A stretch of 64,000 bases of DNA from Oscillospiraceae bacterium (GTDB taxonomy: Bacteria > Bacillota > Clostridia > Oscillospirales > Oscillospiraceae), in assembly GCA_015067995.1 (NCBI GenBank), contig SVLJ01000007.1, forward strand, positions 40,403 through 104,402, written 5' to 3'. The notes below the pieces were generated by a model. That model was not told the DNA's origin. It saw only the letters and a list, made by a program, of their open reading frames with translations, and did not search any database. Shown here one piece after another: positions 34,917 to 43,643 of the stretch (its first letter is position 1; the number at the start of each line of letters is the position of its first letter). Both the position numbers and the translations under genes were made by a program.

Positions 34917-36287
34917 TTATTTTCCTACGCAGAAGCGGGAGAAGATCGTGCTGACAATGTCTTCCCGTGCGGTGCGGCCTGTCAGCTCGCCAAGAGCGTT
35001 CAGAGCATCCTCGGCGTCGGTGAGGATGGCATCGGGGGTCAGCCCGGCTTCCATGGCGGCTTTTGCCCGGCGGATGGAGGTTAGAGCCCGGGACACTGCG
35101 TCCTCCTGCCGTGCGTCGGTGAGAAGGCTGCTGGCATCCTGTGTGTTTCCAGCAGGGAACAATTCTGCCACGGCGGATTCCAGCTGGTCGATGCCCTCGC
35201 CGGTGACAGAGGAAAGCTGAATCACCGCGGCGGGGGAGGAAGAAAGCATAGCGATGTCGGGAATGGAACCGCCCAGATCTTTTTTGGCGCAGATCAGAAT
35301 CCATGGCGAATTCTGCTCACTGACCGTGCGGAGAATTTCGAGGTCATCTGCCGCAAAATCCGCACCGTCTGCCACTGCCAGAATGAGGTCGGCGGACTGC
35401 ATAGCGGCGCGGCTGCGCTCCACGCCCATTTTTTCCACAATATCTTCCGTATCCCGGAGACCGGCGGTGTCCATGAGCCGCAGAAGCGTGCCGCCGCAGA
35501 GGACGGATTCCTCCACTGTGTCACGGGTAGTGCCGGGAATATCGGTGACGATAGCCCGCTCATAGCCTGCCAGTGCATTCAGCAGGGAGGATTTGCCGGC
35601 GTTGGGCCGTCCCACGATGGCGGTGCGGACGCCGGATTTCAGAATACGCCCCCGCCCGCAGGTGGCCAGCAGCCGTGCCAGAACCGTTTCACTGGTTTCC
35701 AGCGCAGACTGTACTTCCTCAGGGGAAATGTCTTCAATGTCCTCGTCAGGGTAATCCACTACGGCGTAAAAACGGGAGGCCACATCCAGCAATGTGTTCT
35801 GCACCTGCTCCAGCGGTCTGCGCAGAGCGCCGTCCAGCTGGGCAATGGCGTTTTTGGCGGCGGCCGCCGTTTCGGCGTGGATGAGGTCGATGACTGCTTC
35901 CGCCTGTGTCAGATCCATCTGACCGCTGAGGAAGGCACGCTTGGTGAACTCGCCGGGCAGTGCCTGACGGGCACCCAGCTCGAACAGGCTGCGCAGCACT
36001 TCCCGCAGCACCACGGGGGAGCCGTGGCAGTGGAACTCGGCGGAGTCCTCGCCGGTATAGCTGTTGGGGCCGGGGAACCGGACTGCCAGCGCCCGATCCA
36101 GCACATCGCCGGAGGGGTCCAGCACATCGCCGTAGATCATTTTCCGGGGAGGCTGGGCAGAGAGTGGTCCGCCGTACAGCGGGCGGAACAGCCGGTCGCA
36201 CAGAGCAAAGCAGCCGTCGCCGGAAATGCGAACCACGCCGATGGCGGTGGCGGCATTGCCGGTGGAAATGGCGGCGATGATATCCAT
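34917..36287 (-). CDS. mnmE: tRNA modification GTPase MnmE
   Basis: A 456-residue MnmE/TrmE. The N-terminal folate-binding domain (AISTGNAATAIGVVRISG) is followed by a helical domain with an inserted Ras-like G domain: GRPNAGKSSLLNAL (P loop), DIPGTTRDTVEE and DTAGLRD. The C-terminal Cys box ends FCVGK. With MnmG it makes the cmnm5 modification of wobble uridine. The ATG at 36287 has AAAGGAG upstream. mnmG and rsmG are not adjacent, unlike the usual origin-proximal order. Confidence 0.95.
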   Translation of the reverse strand: MDIIAAISTGNAATAIGVVRISGDGCFALCDRLFRPLYGGPLSAQPPRKMIYGDVLDPSGDVLDRALAVRFPGPNSYTGEDSAEFHCHGSPVVLREVLRSLFELGARQALPGEFTKRAFLSGQMDLTQAEAVIDLIHAETAAAAKNAIAQLDGALRRPLEQVQNTLLDVASRFYAVVDYPDEDIEDISPEEVQSALETSETVLARLLATCGRGRILKSGVRTAIVGRPNAGKSSLLNALAGYERAIVTDIPGTTRDTVEESVLCGGTLLRLMDTAGLRDTEDIVEKMGVERSRAAMQSADLILAVADGADFAADDLEILRTVSEQNSPWILICAKKDLGGSIPDIAMLSSSPAAVIQLSSVTGEGIDQLESAVAELFPAGNTQDASSLLTDARQEDAVSRALTSIRRAKAAMEAGLTPDAILTDAEDALNALGELTGRTAREDIVSTIFSRFCVGK

Positions 36288-36363
36288 AAAACCCACGCTC
36301 CTTTGCATACTAACTGTAATAAATTAGAGAAAAATTACGAAATGTATCGAAAATCAGGGAGAT

Positions 36364-36702
36364 TTAGATGTATTCCGGACGCAGGGGGGAGAACACATCG
36401 ATGACCAGTGTATCCTCCAGCGCCACCACGGCGTGGGGTACATCGGCGGCGATCATCACGGAATCGCCTGCACACACGATATGCTCTTCGCTGCCCACGG
36501 TGTAGCGGACGGAGCCGGAGATGATGTTGGAGCTCTGCTCGTGGATGTGGTGGTGGGAGGGCAGCACAGCACCCTTGGCCAGACGCACCTCGCAGACCAT
36601 CATGGACTCGCTGTATGCAAGGGTTTTTCTCACGATGCCGGGGAGCATCTCCACGGGGGTAACATCTTTATTGAAAATAAATGTATCGCTCATACGTTTC
36701 AT
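36364..36702 (-). CDS. Cupin domain protein
   Basis: A 112-residue single-domain cupin. The metal-site motif GAVLPSHHHIHEQSSNIISG (His-rich, about residues 44-63) and the second motif (CAGDSVMIAADVPHAVVAL) are clear. Such small cupins bind metals and serve as isomerases, dioxygenases or sensors; no specific role can be given. AGGAGG precedes the ATG. It lies after the pnp terminator and before mnmE. Confidence 0.87.
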   Translation of the reverse strand: MKRMSDTFIFNKDVTPVEMLPGIVRKTLAYSESMMVCEVRLAKGAVLPSHHHIHEQSSNIISGSVRYTVGSEEHIVCAGDSVMIAADVPHAVVALEDTLVIDVFSPLRPEYI

Positions 36703-36730
36703 GGGGAATCCTCCTGCCGATTTTTATCAA

Positions 36731-36760
36731 AAAACCGGGACGGACATCGTCCGTCCCGGT
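36731..36760 (-). terminator. Terminator of pnp
   Basis: Stem ACCGGGACGGA (36734-36744) with TCCGTCCCGGT (36750-36760), followed on the minus strand by a T-rich tail, 11 bases after the pnp stop. Confidence 0.85.
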
Positions 36761-36771
36761 AAAGGATGGGA

Positions 36772-38922
36772 TTACTTCACGACTTCGCCGTTGGCCTTCT
36801 TGGCCTCAATCTCGCGGACTGCGTCCTTGTGGCTCAGGTTCACGCGGCCCTTCTCGTCGATATCGGTGACCTTGACCCACATCATGTCGCCGATCTTGCA
36901 GGCATCCTCCACCTTTTCGATGCGGCGCTCAGCCAGCTTGGAAATGTGCACCAGACCGTCCTTGCCGGGAGCCAGCTCCACGAAGGCACCGAAGGTCATC
37001 AGGCGGACAACGCGGCCATAATACAGGGCGCCCACCTCGGGGACGAACACGATGTCGTCAATGCACTTCTTGGCGGCATTGCAGCTGTCGGGGTTGGGAG
37101 CGGAGATAAACACGCTGCCGTCATCGTTGATGTCGATCTTGGCGCCGGTGTCGGCCACGATCTTCTGGATGACGGAGCCACCCTTGCCGATAACGTCGCG
37201 GATCTTGTCGGGATCGATATGCATGGTGATCATCTTGGGAGCGTACTTGCTCACCTCGGGACGGGGCTCGGCGATGCAGGGCAGCATGATCTGGTCCAGA
37301 ATCTCCACGCGGGCGTCATAGGTGATGTCCAGAGCGTTCTCAATGATCTCCATGGTGAGACCGTCGTTCTTCAGGTCCATCTGGATGGCGGTGATACCCT
37401 TCTTGGTACCGGCCACCTTGAAGTCCATCTCGCCGTGGAAGTCTTCCACGCCCTGAATGTCGATGAAGGTGGTGAAGGAGCCGTCATCATCCTGGATCAG
37501 ACCGCAGGAGATACCGGCAACGGGAGCCTTGATGGGCACGCCGGCGTCCATCAGAGCCAGAGTGGAGCCGCAGATGGAACCCTGAGAGGTGGAGCCGTTG
37601 GAGCTGACAACCTCGCTGACTACGCGGATGGCGTAGGGGAACTCCTCCACGGAGGGGATCACAGGCAGCAGGGCACGCTCGGCCAGTGCGCCGTGACCGA
37701 TCTCGCGACGACCGGGGGAACGGGCGGGTTTGGCTTCGCCGACAGAGTAGCCGGGGAAGTTGTAGTGATGCATATAGCGCTTCTCTGTCTCTTCCCAGAT
37801 GGTGTCCAGCTTCTGGTTGGCGGACAGGGTATCCAGGGTAGCCACGGACAGCACCTGAGTCTGGCCGCGGGTGAACAGGCCGGAACCGTGGACGCGGGGC
37901 AGTACGCCCACCTCAGCGTCCAGAGCACGGATCTCGTTGCTCTGGCGGCCGTCCACACGGTGGCCTTCCAGCAGCCACGCCTTGACGATCTTCTTCTGGA
38001 ACTTGTAGGTGATCTCTTCCAGATACTGATCCATGTTGGGATGCTCTTCCAGATACTTCTCATGCCACTTCTCGATCATGGCATTCCAGCGAGCCTCGCG
38101 GACGTTCTTGTCGTCGGTGTCCATGGCGGCCTTGGCCTCGTCCATGAAGTCGCCCACGATCTTGTCGAACAGCTCCTGATCGAAGTCGGCATGGGGGTAC
38201 TCGAACTTGGCCTTGCCGATCTCGCTGACCATCTGGTTGATCAGAGCGATCTGCTTCTGGTTCTCCTCGTGAGCCAGCTTGATGGCCTCGAACATCTTGT
38301 CGTTGGGAACCTCGTTGGCACCGGCTTCGATCATAACCACCTTCTTCTCGGTGGAGACCACGGTGACGTCCAGGTCGGAGACCTTGCGCAGCTCGGCGTC
38401 GGGGTTGATGACCAGCTTGCCGTCAACCAGACCCACCTTCACGGCGCCCACAGGGCCGTTCCAGGGGATGTCGGAGATGGCCAGAGCGGCAGAGGTGCCG
38501 ATGAGAGCGGCGATCTCAGGGGAGCAGTCGTGATCCACAGCCATAACGGTGGCCATGATGGACACGTCGTTGCGGAAGTCATAGGGGAACAGGGGGCGGA
38601 TGGGACGGTCGATGACGCGGGAGGTCAGGATGCCCTTCTCGCCGGGACGGCCCTCGCGGCGGTTGAAGCTGCCGGGGATGCGGCCCACAGCGTACATCTT
38701 CTCCTCGAAGTCCACGCTCAGGGGGAAGAAGTCGATGCCGTCACGGGGACGGGGAGCGGCGGTGGCGCACACCAGAACGCGGGTGTCACCGTAGCCCACC
38801 ATAACGGCGGCGTTGGCCAGCTCGGCCAGCTTGCCCACTTCCAGGGTCAGGGGACGGCCTGCCAGTTCCATCTCATACTTGCGGTAACCGGGGAACTGTC
38901 TCTGCTTGATGATGGTAGCCAT
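36772..38922 (-). CDS. pnp: Polyribonucleotide nucleotidyltransferase (PNPase)
   Basis: A 716-residue PNPase: two RNase PH-like domains (the second with CGSTLALMDAGVPI and GDMDFKVAGT-like residues), an all-alpha linker, a KH domain (DVIGKGGSVIQKI, about 570-582) and an S1 domain (GALYYGRVVRLMTFGAFVEL). It degrades RNA phosphorolytically from the 3' end. The ATG at 38922 follows AAAGGAG. It lies downstream of rpsO, the conserved order, and a long hairpin sits in the rpsO-pnp gap. Confidence 0.97.
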   Translation of the reverse strand: MATIIKQRQFPGYRKYEMELAGRPLTLEVGKLAELANAAVMVGYGDTRVLVCATAAPRPRDGIDFFPLSVDFEEKMYAVGRIPGSFNRREGRPGEKGILTSRVIDRPIRPLFPYDFRNDVSIMATVMAVDHDCSPEIAALIGTSAALAISDIPWNGPVGAVKVGLVDGKLVINPDAELRKVSDLDVTVVSTEKKVVMIEAGANEVPNDKMFEAIKLAHEENQKQIALINQMVSEIGKAKFEYPHADFDQELFDKIVGDFMDEAKAAMDTDDKNVREARWNAMIEKWHEKYLEEHPNMDQYLEEITYKFQKKIVKAWLLEGHRVDGRQSNEIRALDAEVGVLPRVHGSGLFTRGQTQVLSVATLDTLSANQKLDTIWEETEKRYMHHYNFPGYSVGEAKPARSPGRREIGHGALAERALLPVIPSVEEFPYAIRVVSEVVSSNGSTSQGSICGSTLALMDAGVPIKAPVAGISCGLIQDDDGSFTTFIDIQGVEDFHGEMDFKVAGTKKGITAIQMDLKNDGLTMEIIENALDITYDARVEILDQIMLPCIAEPRPEVSKYAPKMITMHIDPDKIRDVIGKGGSVIQKIVADTGAKIDINDDGSVFISAPNPDSCNAAKKCIDDIVFVPEVGALYYGRVVRLMTFGAFVELAPGKDGLVHISKLAERRIEKVEDACKIGDMMWVKVTDIDEKGRVNLSHKDAVREIEAKKANGEVVK

Positions 38923-38959
38923 AGTTGAAAATCTCCTTTGCAAAATATTTTTCTGCACG

Positions 38960-39048
38960 GGAGCCGCAACCATTTAGCACTTGAAAAGGCGTCCGAAACG
39001 GGCGAAGTCGGGCACTTTTTCAACTGCTAAAGGCTGTATCACGGCTCC
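38960..39048 (-). promoter_or_regulatory. Long stem-loop between rpsO and pnp
   Basis: On the minus strand GGAGCCG (39048-39042) pairs with CGGCTCC (38966-38960), and inside it TTTAGCAgTTGAAAA pairs with TTTTCAAgTGCTAAA (one mismatch), with further pairing toward the loop. This lies in the pnp 5' leader, where E. coli has an RNase III-processed autoregulatory hairpin. Equivalence is inferred. Confidence 0.6.
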
Positions 39049-39122
39049 TGTGCCGGTTGATAAGAGGGTGTGGAATATGAAAGGAAGGACGGTGCGGTAT
39101 GCACACCGTCCTTCGGCAGTCA

Positions 39123-39389
39123 TTACTTACGGATGCCCAGCTTGGCGATCAGAGCGCGGTAACGCTCGATGTCCTTCTTCTGCAGGTAGTCCAGCAGACG
39201 GCGGCGCTGGCCGACCATCTTGAACAGACCACGACGGGAGTGGTTGTCCTGGGGGTTCATCTGCAGGTGAGCGGTGAGGTCAGCAATGCGCTGGGTCAGG
39301 ATAGCGACCTGAACCTCGGGAGAGCCGGTGTCGGACTCGTGAGTGCGGTTTGCCTCGATGATGGCAGTCTTCTGTTCTTTACGCAGCAT
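39123..39389 (-). CDS. rpsO: 30S ribosomal protein S15
   Basis: An 88-residue S15, the standard length. Family features are [35 protein letters not shown] and the C-terminal [13 protein letters not shown]. It binds the central domain of 16S rRNA. The ATG at 39389 (MLRKEQ) is chosen because S15 proteins start there and GAAAGGTGG lies 9 bases upstream. Its promoter is at 39497-39525 with a roughly 100-base leader. Confidence 0.97.
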   Translation of the reverse strand: MLRKEQKTAIIEANRTHESDTGSPEVQVAILTQRIADLTAHLQMNPQDNHSRRGLFKMVGQRRRLLDYLQKKDIERYRALIAKLGIRK

Positions 39390-39496
39390 GGATATTTCCA
39401 CCTTTCAAAAATGTTTCCGTGATACTGCGCCCCGGGCCGGTGAAAGTCCTCGGAACGAAGCGTCCGGATGCTTCTGCACGATACGCGTGCTTAGCA

Positions 39497-39525
39497 AATA
39501 TATCACACAAAATCTCCAATGTAAA
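39497..39525 (-). promoter_or_regulatory. Promoter of rpsO-pnp
   Basis: Minus-strand TTTACA (39525-39520), 17-base spacer, TATATT (39502-39497). The leader (about 39390-39490) is GC-rich with possible pairing of GTATCGTG to a later CACGG stretch; it could hold an S15 autoregulatory structure, not proven. Confidence 0.7.
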
Positions 39526-39623
39526 GGGAAAAATGCAAAAAAACCGGAAAACGGCGACAAAATCCTGTGAAAATGCAAAGGCAAGTCACCGTAGAAGAAC
39601 TTTTTTCGCTGCCAAATTTCCTA

Positions 39624-39684
39624 TTGACAGGAAAATCCAGCCGTGCTATGCTAACTGTACTAATACACATAATACAGTTAGTAC
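39624..39684 (+). promoter_or_regulatory. Promoter and GntR-type operator of the ABC operon
   Basis: TTGACA (39624-39629), 17-base spacer, TATGCT (39647-39652). Two nested inverted repeats follow: TAACTGTA (39652-39659) with TACAGTTA (39673-39680), and GTACTAA (39657-39663) with TTAGTAC (39678-39684). They overlap the -10 and start region, as expected for repression by the GntR gene downstream. Confidence 0.8.
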
Positions 39685-39707
39685 ACACATAATACAGGAG
39701 GTGCGAC

Positions 39708-39794
39708 ATGGCATTTTCTATGGTGTTTCTGTTGGGCATCGGTGCGCTGGTGCTGATAACAGGTATGATTTTGGTAATGTTTTTAAGGAGGTGA
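39708..39794 (+). CDS. 28-residue single-span membrane protein
   Basis: A very short gene: MAFSMVFLLG followed by hydrophobic residues to FLRR, 28 residues in all, with AGGAGGTGCGAC before the ATG. It is the first gene of the GntR-ABC transcript, and its last codons (AAGGAGGTGA) form the ribosome site of the GntR gene, so translation of the two is probably linked. It may be a leader peptide or a small transporter partner. Confidence 0.65.
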   Translation: MAFSMVFLLGIGALVLITGMILVMFLRR

Positions 39795-39798
39795 GCGG

Positions 39799-40161
39799 GT
39801 GATCAGTTTAAACTACAGGGATTCACGCCCCATCTATGAGCAGATCCGGGACGGCCTGCGGAAACTGATCGTCACAGGCGCTCTGGCTGCGGATGAAAAG
39901 CTTCCCTCCGTCCGTGCGCTGGCGGCGCAGCTGGCCATCAACCCCAACACCATCCAGCGTGCCTATACGGAGCTGGAGCAGGAGGGGTACATCTACTCCA
40001 TCCCCGGCAAAGGCAGCTTTGCCGCCGGAGATACGGGAGCAGGTAACCGGAGAAGGAAGGAACTGGAGTCGCAGCTGCGTGAAGTTTTGCGGGAGCTGAA
40101 GTATCTGGGCGTGAGGCCGGAGGAACTGAAAGTTCTCATAGAGGAGGAATACCATGATTGA
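39799..40161 (+). CDS. GntR family (YtrA-type) transcriptional regulator
   Basis: A 120-residue regulator. The N-terminal winged helix (RPIYEQIRDGLRKLIVTGAL, LPSVRALAAQLAINPNTIQRAY) is typical GntR, followed by only a short C-terminal dimerisation tail, as in YtrA. YtrA-type repressors control adjacent ABC operons and respond to cell-envelope antibiotics in Bacillus. It starts with GTG at 39799 and overlaps the ATPase gene by 8 bases. The palindromes at 39652-39684 are its likely operator. Confidence 0.9.
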   Translation: MISLNYRDSRPIYEQIRDGLRKLIVTGALAADEKLPSVRALAAQLAINPNTIQRAYTELEQEGYIYSIPGKGSFAAGDTGAGNRRRKELESQLREVLRELKYLGVRPEELKVLIEEEYHD

Positions 40162-41050
40162 AATCAAAAATGTGACCAAGACCTTTGATGGGTTCACGGC
40201 CCTCCATGATGTGTCCCTGACGGTGCCTGCCGGCAGCGTGTACGGCCTGGTGGGTCCCAACGGTGCGGGCAAGTCCACGCTGATCCGCTGCCTCACCGGA
40301 ATCTACCGCCCTGACAACGGTACGCTGAAGGCGGATGGACAGGAGGTCTGGGAGAATGCGGCTCTGAAAAGCCGCATCGCTGCCATTCCCGACGACTGGT
40401 ACTATTTCATGCAGGCCAACGTCAGGGATATGATGCACTTCTACAAGGGTTTTTATCCCCGCTTCTCCATGGAGCGGTATGAGAAGCTGAAGGAAGTGTT
40501 CAACATCGACGAAAAGCGCACCATCCGGCGTCTGTCAAAGGGTATGCAGAAGCAGGTGGCCTTCTGGCTCACCATGTGCTGTATGCCGGACTATCTGGTA
40601 CTGGATGAGCCGGTGGACGGTCTGGACCCGGTGATGCGCCGTCAGGTGTGGTCTCTGGTAATGAACGACGTTTCCGAGCGGGGAACCACGGTGCTGGTCA
40701 GCTCCCACAACCTCCGCGAGCTGGAGGATGTGTGCGACCATGTGGGTATTCTGGAACGGGGCAGCGTGCTGCTGGAGCGTTCTCTTGCCCAGCTGCAGGA
40801 CAACATGGTGAAGCTGCAGGTGGTGTTCCCCGACGGCGTCACCGAGGTGCCGGCAGACCTGCCGGTGCTCCACGCGTCCCGCATCGGACGCATTCATACC
40901 CTCATCATGCGCATGAGCGCGGAGGAGGCATCCAATCTTCTTATGAAATATTCTCCGCTGCTGGTGGACGCTGTGCCCCTGACACTGGAGGAGATCTTTA
41001 TCTATGAACTGGGAGGGACGGATTATGCTGTCAAAGACATCGTACTTTAA
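40154..41050 (+). CDS. ABC transporter ATP-binding protein (YtrB-like)
   Basis: A 298-residue ATPase. Walker A GPNGAGKST (about residues 36-44), the signature RLSKGMQKQ, Walker B YLVLDEPVDGLDP and the switch histidine in VSSHN are present. The C-terminal extension after residue 225 matches regulator-linked exporters. GAGGAGGA precedes the ATG. It overlaps both neighbours. The GntR-ATPase-permease order is that of ytr/bce-like envelope-stress exporters; the substrate is unknown. Confidence 0.94.
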   Translation: MIEIKNVTKTFDGFTALHDVSLTVPAGSVYGLVGPNGAGKSTLIRCLTGIYRPDNGTLKADGQEVWENAALKSRIAAIPDDWYYFMQANVRDMMHFYKGFYPRFSMERYEKLKEVFNIDEKRTIRRLSKGMQKQVAFWLTMCCMPDYLVLDEPVDGLDPVMRRQVWSLVMNDVSERGTTVLVSSHNLRELEDVCDHVGILERGSVLLERSLAQLQDNMVKLQVVFPDGVTEVPADLPVLHASRIGRIHTLIMRMSAEEASNLLMKYSPLLVDAVPLTLEEIFIYELGGTDYAVKDIVL

Positions 41051-43130
41051 TGCCACGCTGTTTCGCAAAAACCTGACCCGGTTCTGGCCGCTGTGGGGTA
41101 TGGCCAGCTTCTTCGGCGCCATCTTCCCGCTGGCTCTGCTGGTGCAGGTGCTGCAGAATTACCGCTTTATAGCGGATGTGGTGGGTCTGGAGATGACCCA
41201 GGCTTATTATGCCGTGGTGGCTTACGGTGTGCCCATCATCTCCCTGTGTTACGCCATCCTCTGCGCCATGTGTGTGTGGAACTACCTTTATAATGCCCGC
41301 AGCGTTGGATTTCTGCATACGCTGCCCATCCGCAGGGAGGGACTGTTCGTTACAAACTTCCTCTCCGGTATGGTGATGATGGCCATTCCCTATGCCATCA
41401 CCGGCATCCTGTGTGTGCTGGTGTCTGTACTGGCAGGCGGCCTGGACCTCAAGGGTATTCTGATCACCATTCTGGCGGTGGTCGGCGAGAGTTTCTTCTA
41501 CTTCTCCGGCGCAACGCTGGTGGCGTTTATCACCTCCAACATCATGGCGCTGCCGGTTTTGTACTTTATCTTCCAATTCCTGGCGGTACTGCTGGATCTG
41601 CTGATCTCCGTTTTTGCACAGGGCTTCTTCTTCGGATACCAGGGAGAGTTTACCGGCGCGGTGAATTTCCTCAGCCCCACTGTGTTCCTGATGGAGAATA
41701 TCCGTCCCCACAACGTCTATGAGGAGATCCCCTCGGATGTGGTGTACAACGGTGTTCAGGAATACACCCGCGTTCTGACGGATGTAGAACTGGAGAACGG
41801 CTGGCTCATCCTCGTATACGCACTGGTGGGCGTGCTGCTGACGGCTGCTGCGTGGCTGCTGTATCAGCGCCGCCGCAGCGAGTCTGCCGGTGAGGTGGTG
41901 GCTGTGGGCTGGATGAAGCCCATATTCCGCTACGGTGTGTCCTTCTGCGGCGCGCTGGCGGGCGGCCTGCTGCTGTACTATATGTTCTGGGGCATGTATC
42001 AGGGCGGCCAGTATTACGACCTGCTGCCGCTGCTGGTGTGTATGGCTGTGGCCGGTGCCATCGGTTACTATCTTGCTTCCATGCTGCTGGCCAAGAGCCT
42101 CCGGGTTTTTAAGGGCAGCTGGAAGGGTCTGGGTCTTGTGGCAATTACCGTGGCCATCGTCTGCGGCATCATGCACTTCGACCTGCTTGGCGTGGAGAGC
42201 CGTGTGCCTGATGCGGACTCCGTAGAGAGTGTGCAGGTGCGCATCAACGCATCCAACCATCTGAATGTCGTCGTTACAGAGCCGGAGGATATTGAGCGGG
42301 TACGTGAGGCACACCGTGCCGTGCTGGCACACCGGGACACCCTGATCTACCGGGATGCCAACAATTACATTGCCACCGATGCCAGCGGAAAGAGACTTTA
42401 TTATGAATACAGCTATCTGCGGTTGAATTATACGCTGAAAAGCGGACTGACGGTGGAGCGTCGCTATCCCGTCTACTATCTGCCGGAGGAAGTGGATCAG
42501 CCCGGTACCGCCGTCAATGCCCTGAAGGAGCTTTACAGCAGCGATGCTATCCAGTACGCCGATCTCATGGGCGGTATTGACAAAGGACGTATCGTTTCCG
42601 GTGAGCTGAGCTACCCCGCTCGTGCCATCAAACATGAGGACGGCTATATCAGCTGGGAATGGGATTTCAAGAGTCTGACCTCTGCCCAGGCAGAGGCGCT
42701 GGTGGAGGCTGTCCGCAAGGATATCGCCGCCGGCAGCTTCGGCCGCAACGCCTTTGACAATGAACGCTGGCAGAAGGAGACCTATGCCGCCAGTCTGCAC
42801 ATCTACTATAAGACGATTGAGAATGGTGAAATGATGGACTGGAATGACGGTCTGGATCTGAAATTCTCCGTCAACAGTACCCATCTCGTTGCCGAACTGG
42901 AGCGTCAGGGTATCCTCAACCGTACGCAGCTGTATACCGAGGAGCAGGTATACGCCTCTGATAAGTACGGCAATACCGCGGTGGTTCCCGAAAGCGCTAT
43001 CGTATACGCGAATCCCAACAGTGCTCCCACTGTGGAAGAGATTATCTCCGGCGCCATCAGCGAGAAGGAGTCCATCGGCATCATCGGCGGCGCGGACGGC
43101 CCTACGGCTGTCTTTGTCACCGGAGGCTAA
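41025..43130 (+). CDS. ABC-2 type permease with large extracytoplasmic domain and GGADGPT tail
   Basis: A 701-residue permease. About nine to eleven membrane segments span roughly residues 15-395. A soluble region of about 300 residues follows (from GVESRVPDADSVESVQVRI) and resembles the DUF6449-type domain of clostridial YtrC-like proteins. The last 20 residues contain GIIGGADGPTAVF, the sodium-pump beta-subunit signature, set directly before the stop. The ATG at 41025 follows GGGAGGGA and overlaps the ATPase gene by 26 bases. Function of the tail is unknown. Confidence 0.85.
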   Translation: MLSKTSYFNATLFRKNLTRFWPLWGMASFFGAIFPLALLVQVLQNYRFIADVVGLEMTQAYYAVVAYGVPIISLCYAILCAMCVWNYLYNARSVGFLHTLPIRREGLFVTNFLSGMVMMAIPYAITGILCVLVSVLAGGLDLKGILITILAVVGESFFYFSGATLVAFITSNIMALPVLYFIFQFLAVLLDLLISVFAQGFFFGYQGEFTGAVNFLSPTVFLMENIRPHNVYEEIPSDVVYNGVQEYTRVLTDVELENGWLILVYALVGVLLTAAAWLLYQRRRSESAGEVVAVGWMKPIFRYGVSFCGALAGGLLLYYMFWGMYQGGQYYDLLPLLVCMAVAGAIGYYLASMLLAKSLRVFKGSWKGLGLVAITVAIVCGIMHFDLLGVESRVPDADSVESVQVRINASNHLNVVVTEPEDIERVREAHRAVLAHRDTLIYRDANNYIATDASGKRLYYEYSYLRLNYTLKSGLTVERRYPVYYLPEEVDQPGTAVNALKELYSSDAIQYADLMGGIDKGRIVSGELSYPARAIKHEDGYISWEWDFKSLTSAQAEALVEAVRKDIAAGSFGRNAFDNERWQKETYAASLHIYYKTIENGEMMDWNDGLDLKFSVNSTHLVAELERQGILNRTQLYTEEQVYASDKYGNTAVVPESAIVYANPNSAPTVEEIISGAISEKESIGIIGGADGPTAVFVTGG

Positions 43131-43194
43131 AAACATTAGCATCCCGGAGGCGGCAGCCGCCGCCTCCGGGGAGGACGGAATAGGAGGCACAGGA

Positions 43195-43623
43195 ATGAAA
43201 AAGCATGCGAAACCCGCTGTGCCGCTGCTGATCCTTGCGGCTGCCATAGTGACGGCTGCGCTTCTGGTGGTCAGTCTGCTGGGCGGAAAAACCGGTGGGG
43301 TGCACCGGGAGATCGGCGCCAGCGAGCAGTATACACACATGGATATCCGGCACGCTATGGCCGTGGTGGAGTGGAGATTCCGATTTGGCTTCCGGGGCTG
43401 CAGATTGCTGGAGCTGACTTATGATGAAGAATTCTCTGCTGCCCGCAGTGATGAATGGGCGGCGCAGTATGGAGCGGAGGAAGCCGTTGTTCTTACCTCC
43501 AGCTTTGAAGTCGGAGAAAGTGGCGGCAGTCTGAATCCCAACAGTACCTACCGCAATTATCAGTGGATTCTGACCCGCAGCAGCGGCGGCAGATGGGAAC
43601 TGCAGACCTGCGGTTACGGCTGA
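43195..43623 (+). CDS. Membrane-anchored or secreted protein, DUF4829-like
   Basis: A 142-residue protein with a basic start and one hydrophobic segment (about residues 9-29, LLILAAAIVTAALLVVSLLG). A compact domain follows, containing YDEEFSAARSDEWAAQYG, VVLTSSFEVG and SLNPNSTYRNYQWIL. These blocks recall DUF4829, from memory and not checked. AGGAGG lies 8 bases before the ATG. A GC-rich hairpin (43143-43170) without a T tract precedes it, perhaps lowering readthrough from the permease gene. Confidence 0.75.
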   Translation: MKKHAKPAVPLLILAAAIVTAALLVVSLLGGKTGGVHREIGASEQYTHMDIRHAMAVVEWRFRFGFRGCRLLELTYDEEFSAARSDEWAAQYGAEEAVVLTSSFEVGESGGSLNPNSTYRNYQWILTRSSGGRWELQTCGYG

Positions 43624-43643
43624 CGGACATGGAAAGGATCGCC

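Noticed and set aside
43143-43170. A terminator after the ABC permease gene
   Set aside because: The stem is strong but no T tract follows and the next gene is only 25 bases away; it is more likely a weak attenuator or chance GC-rich palindrome.
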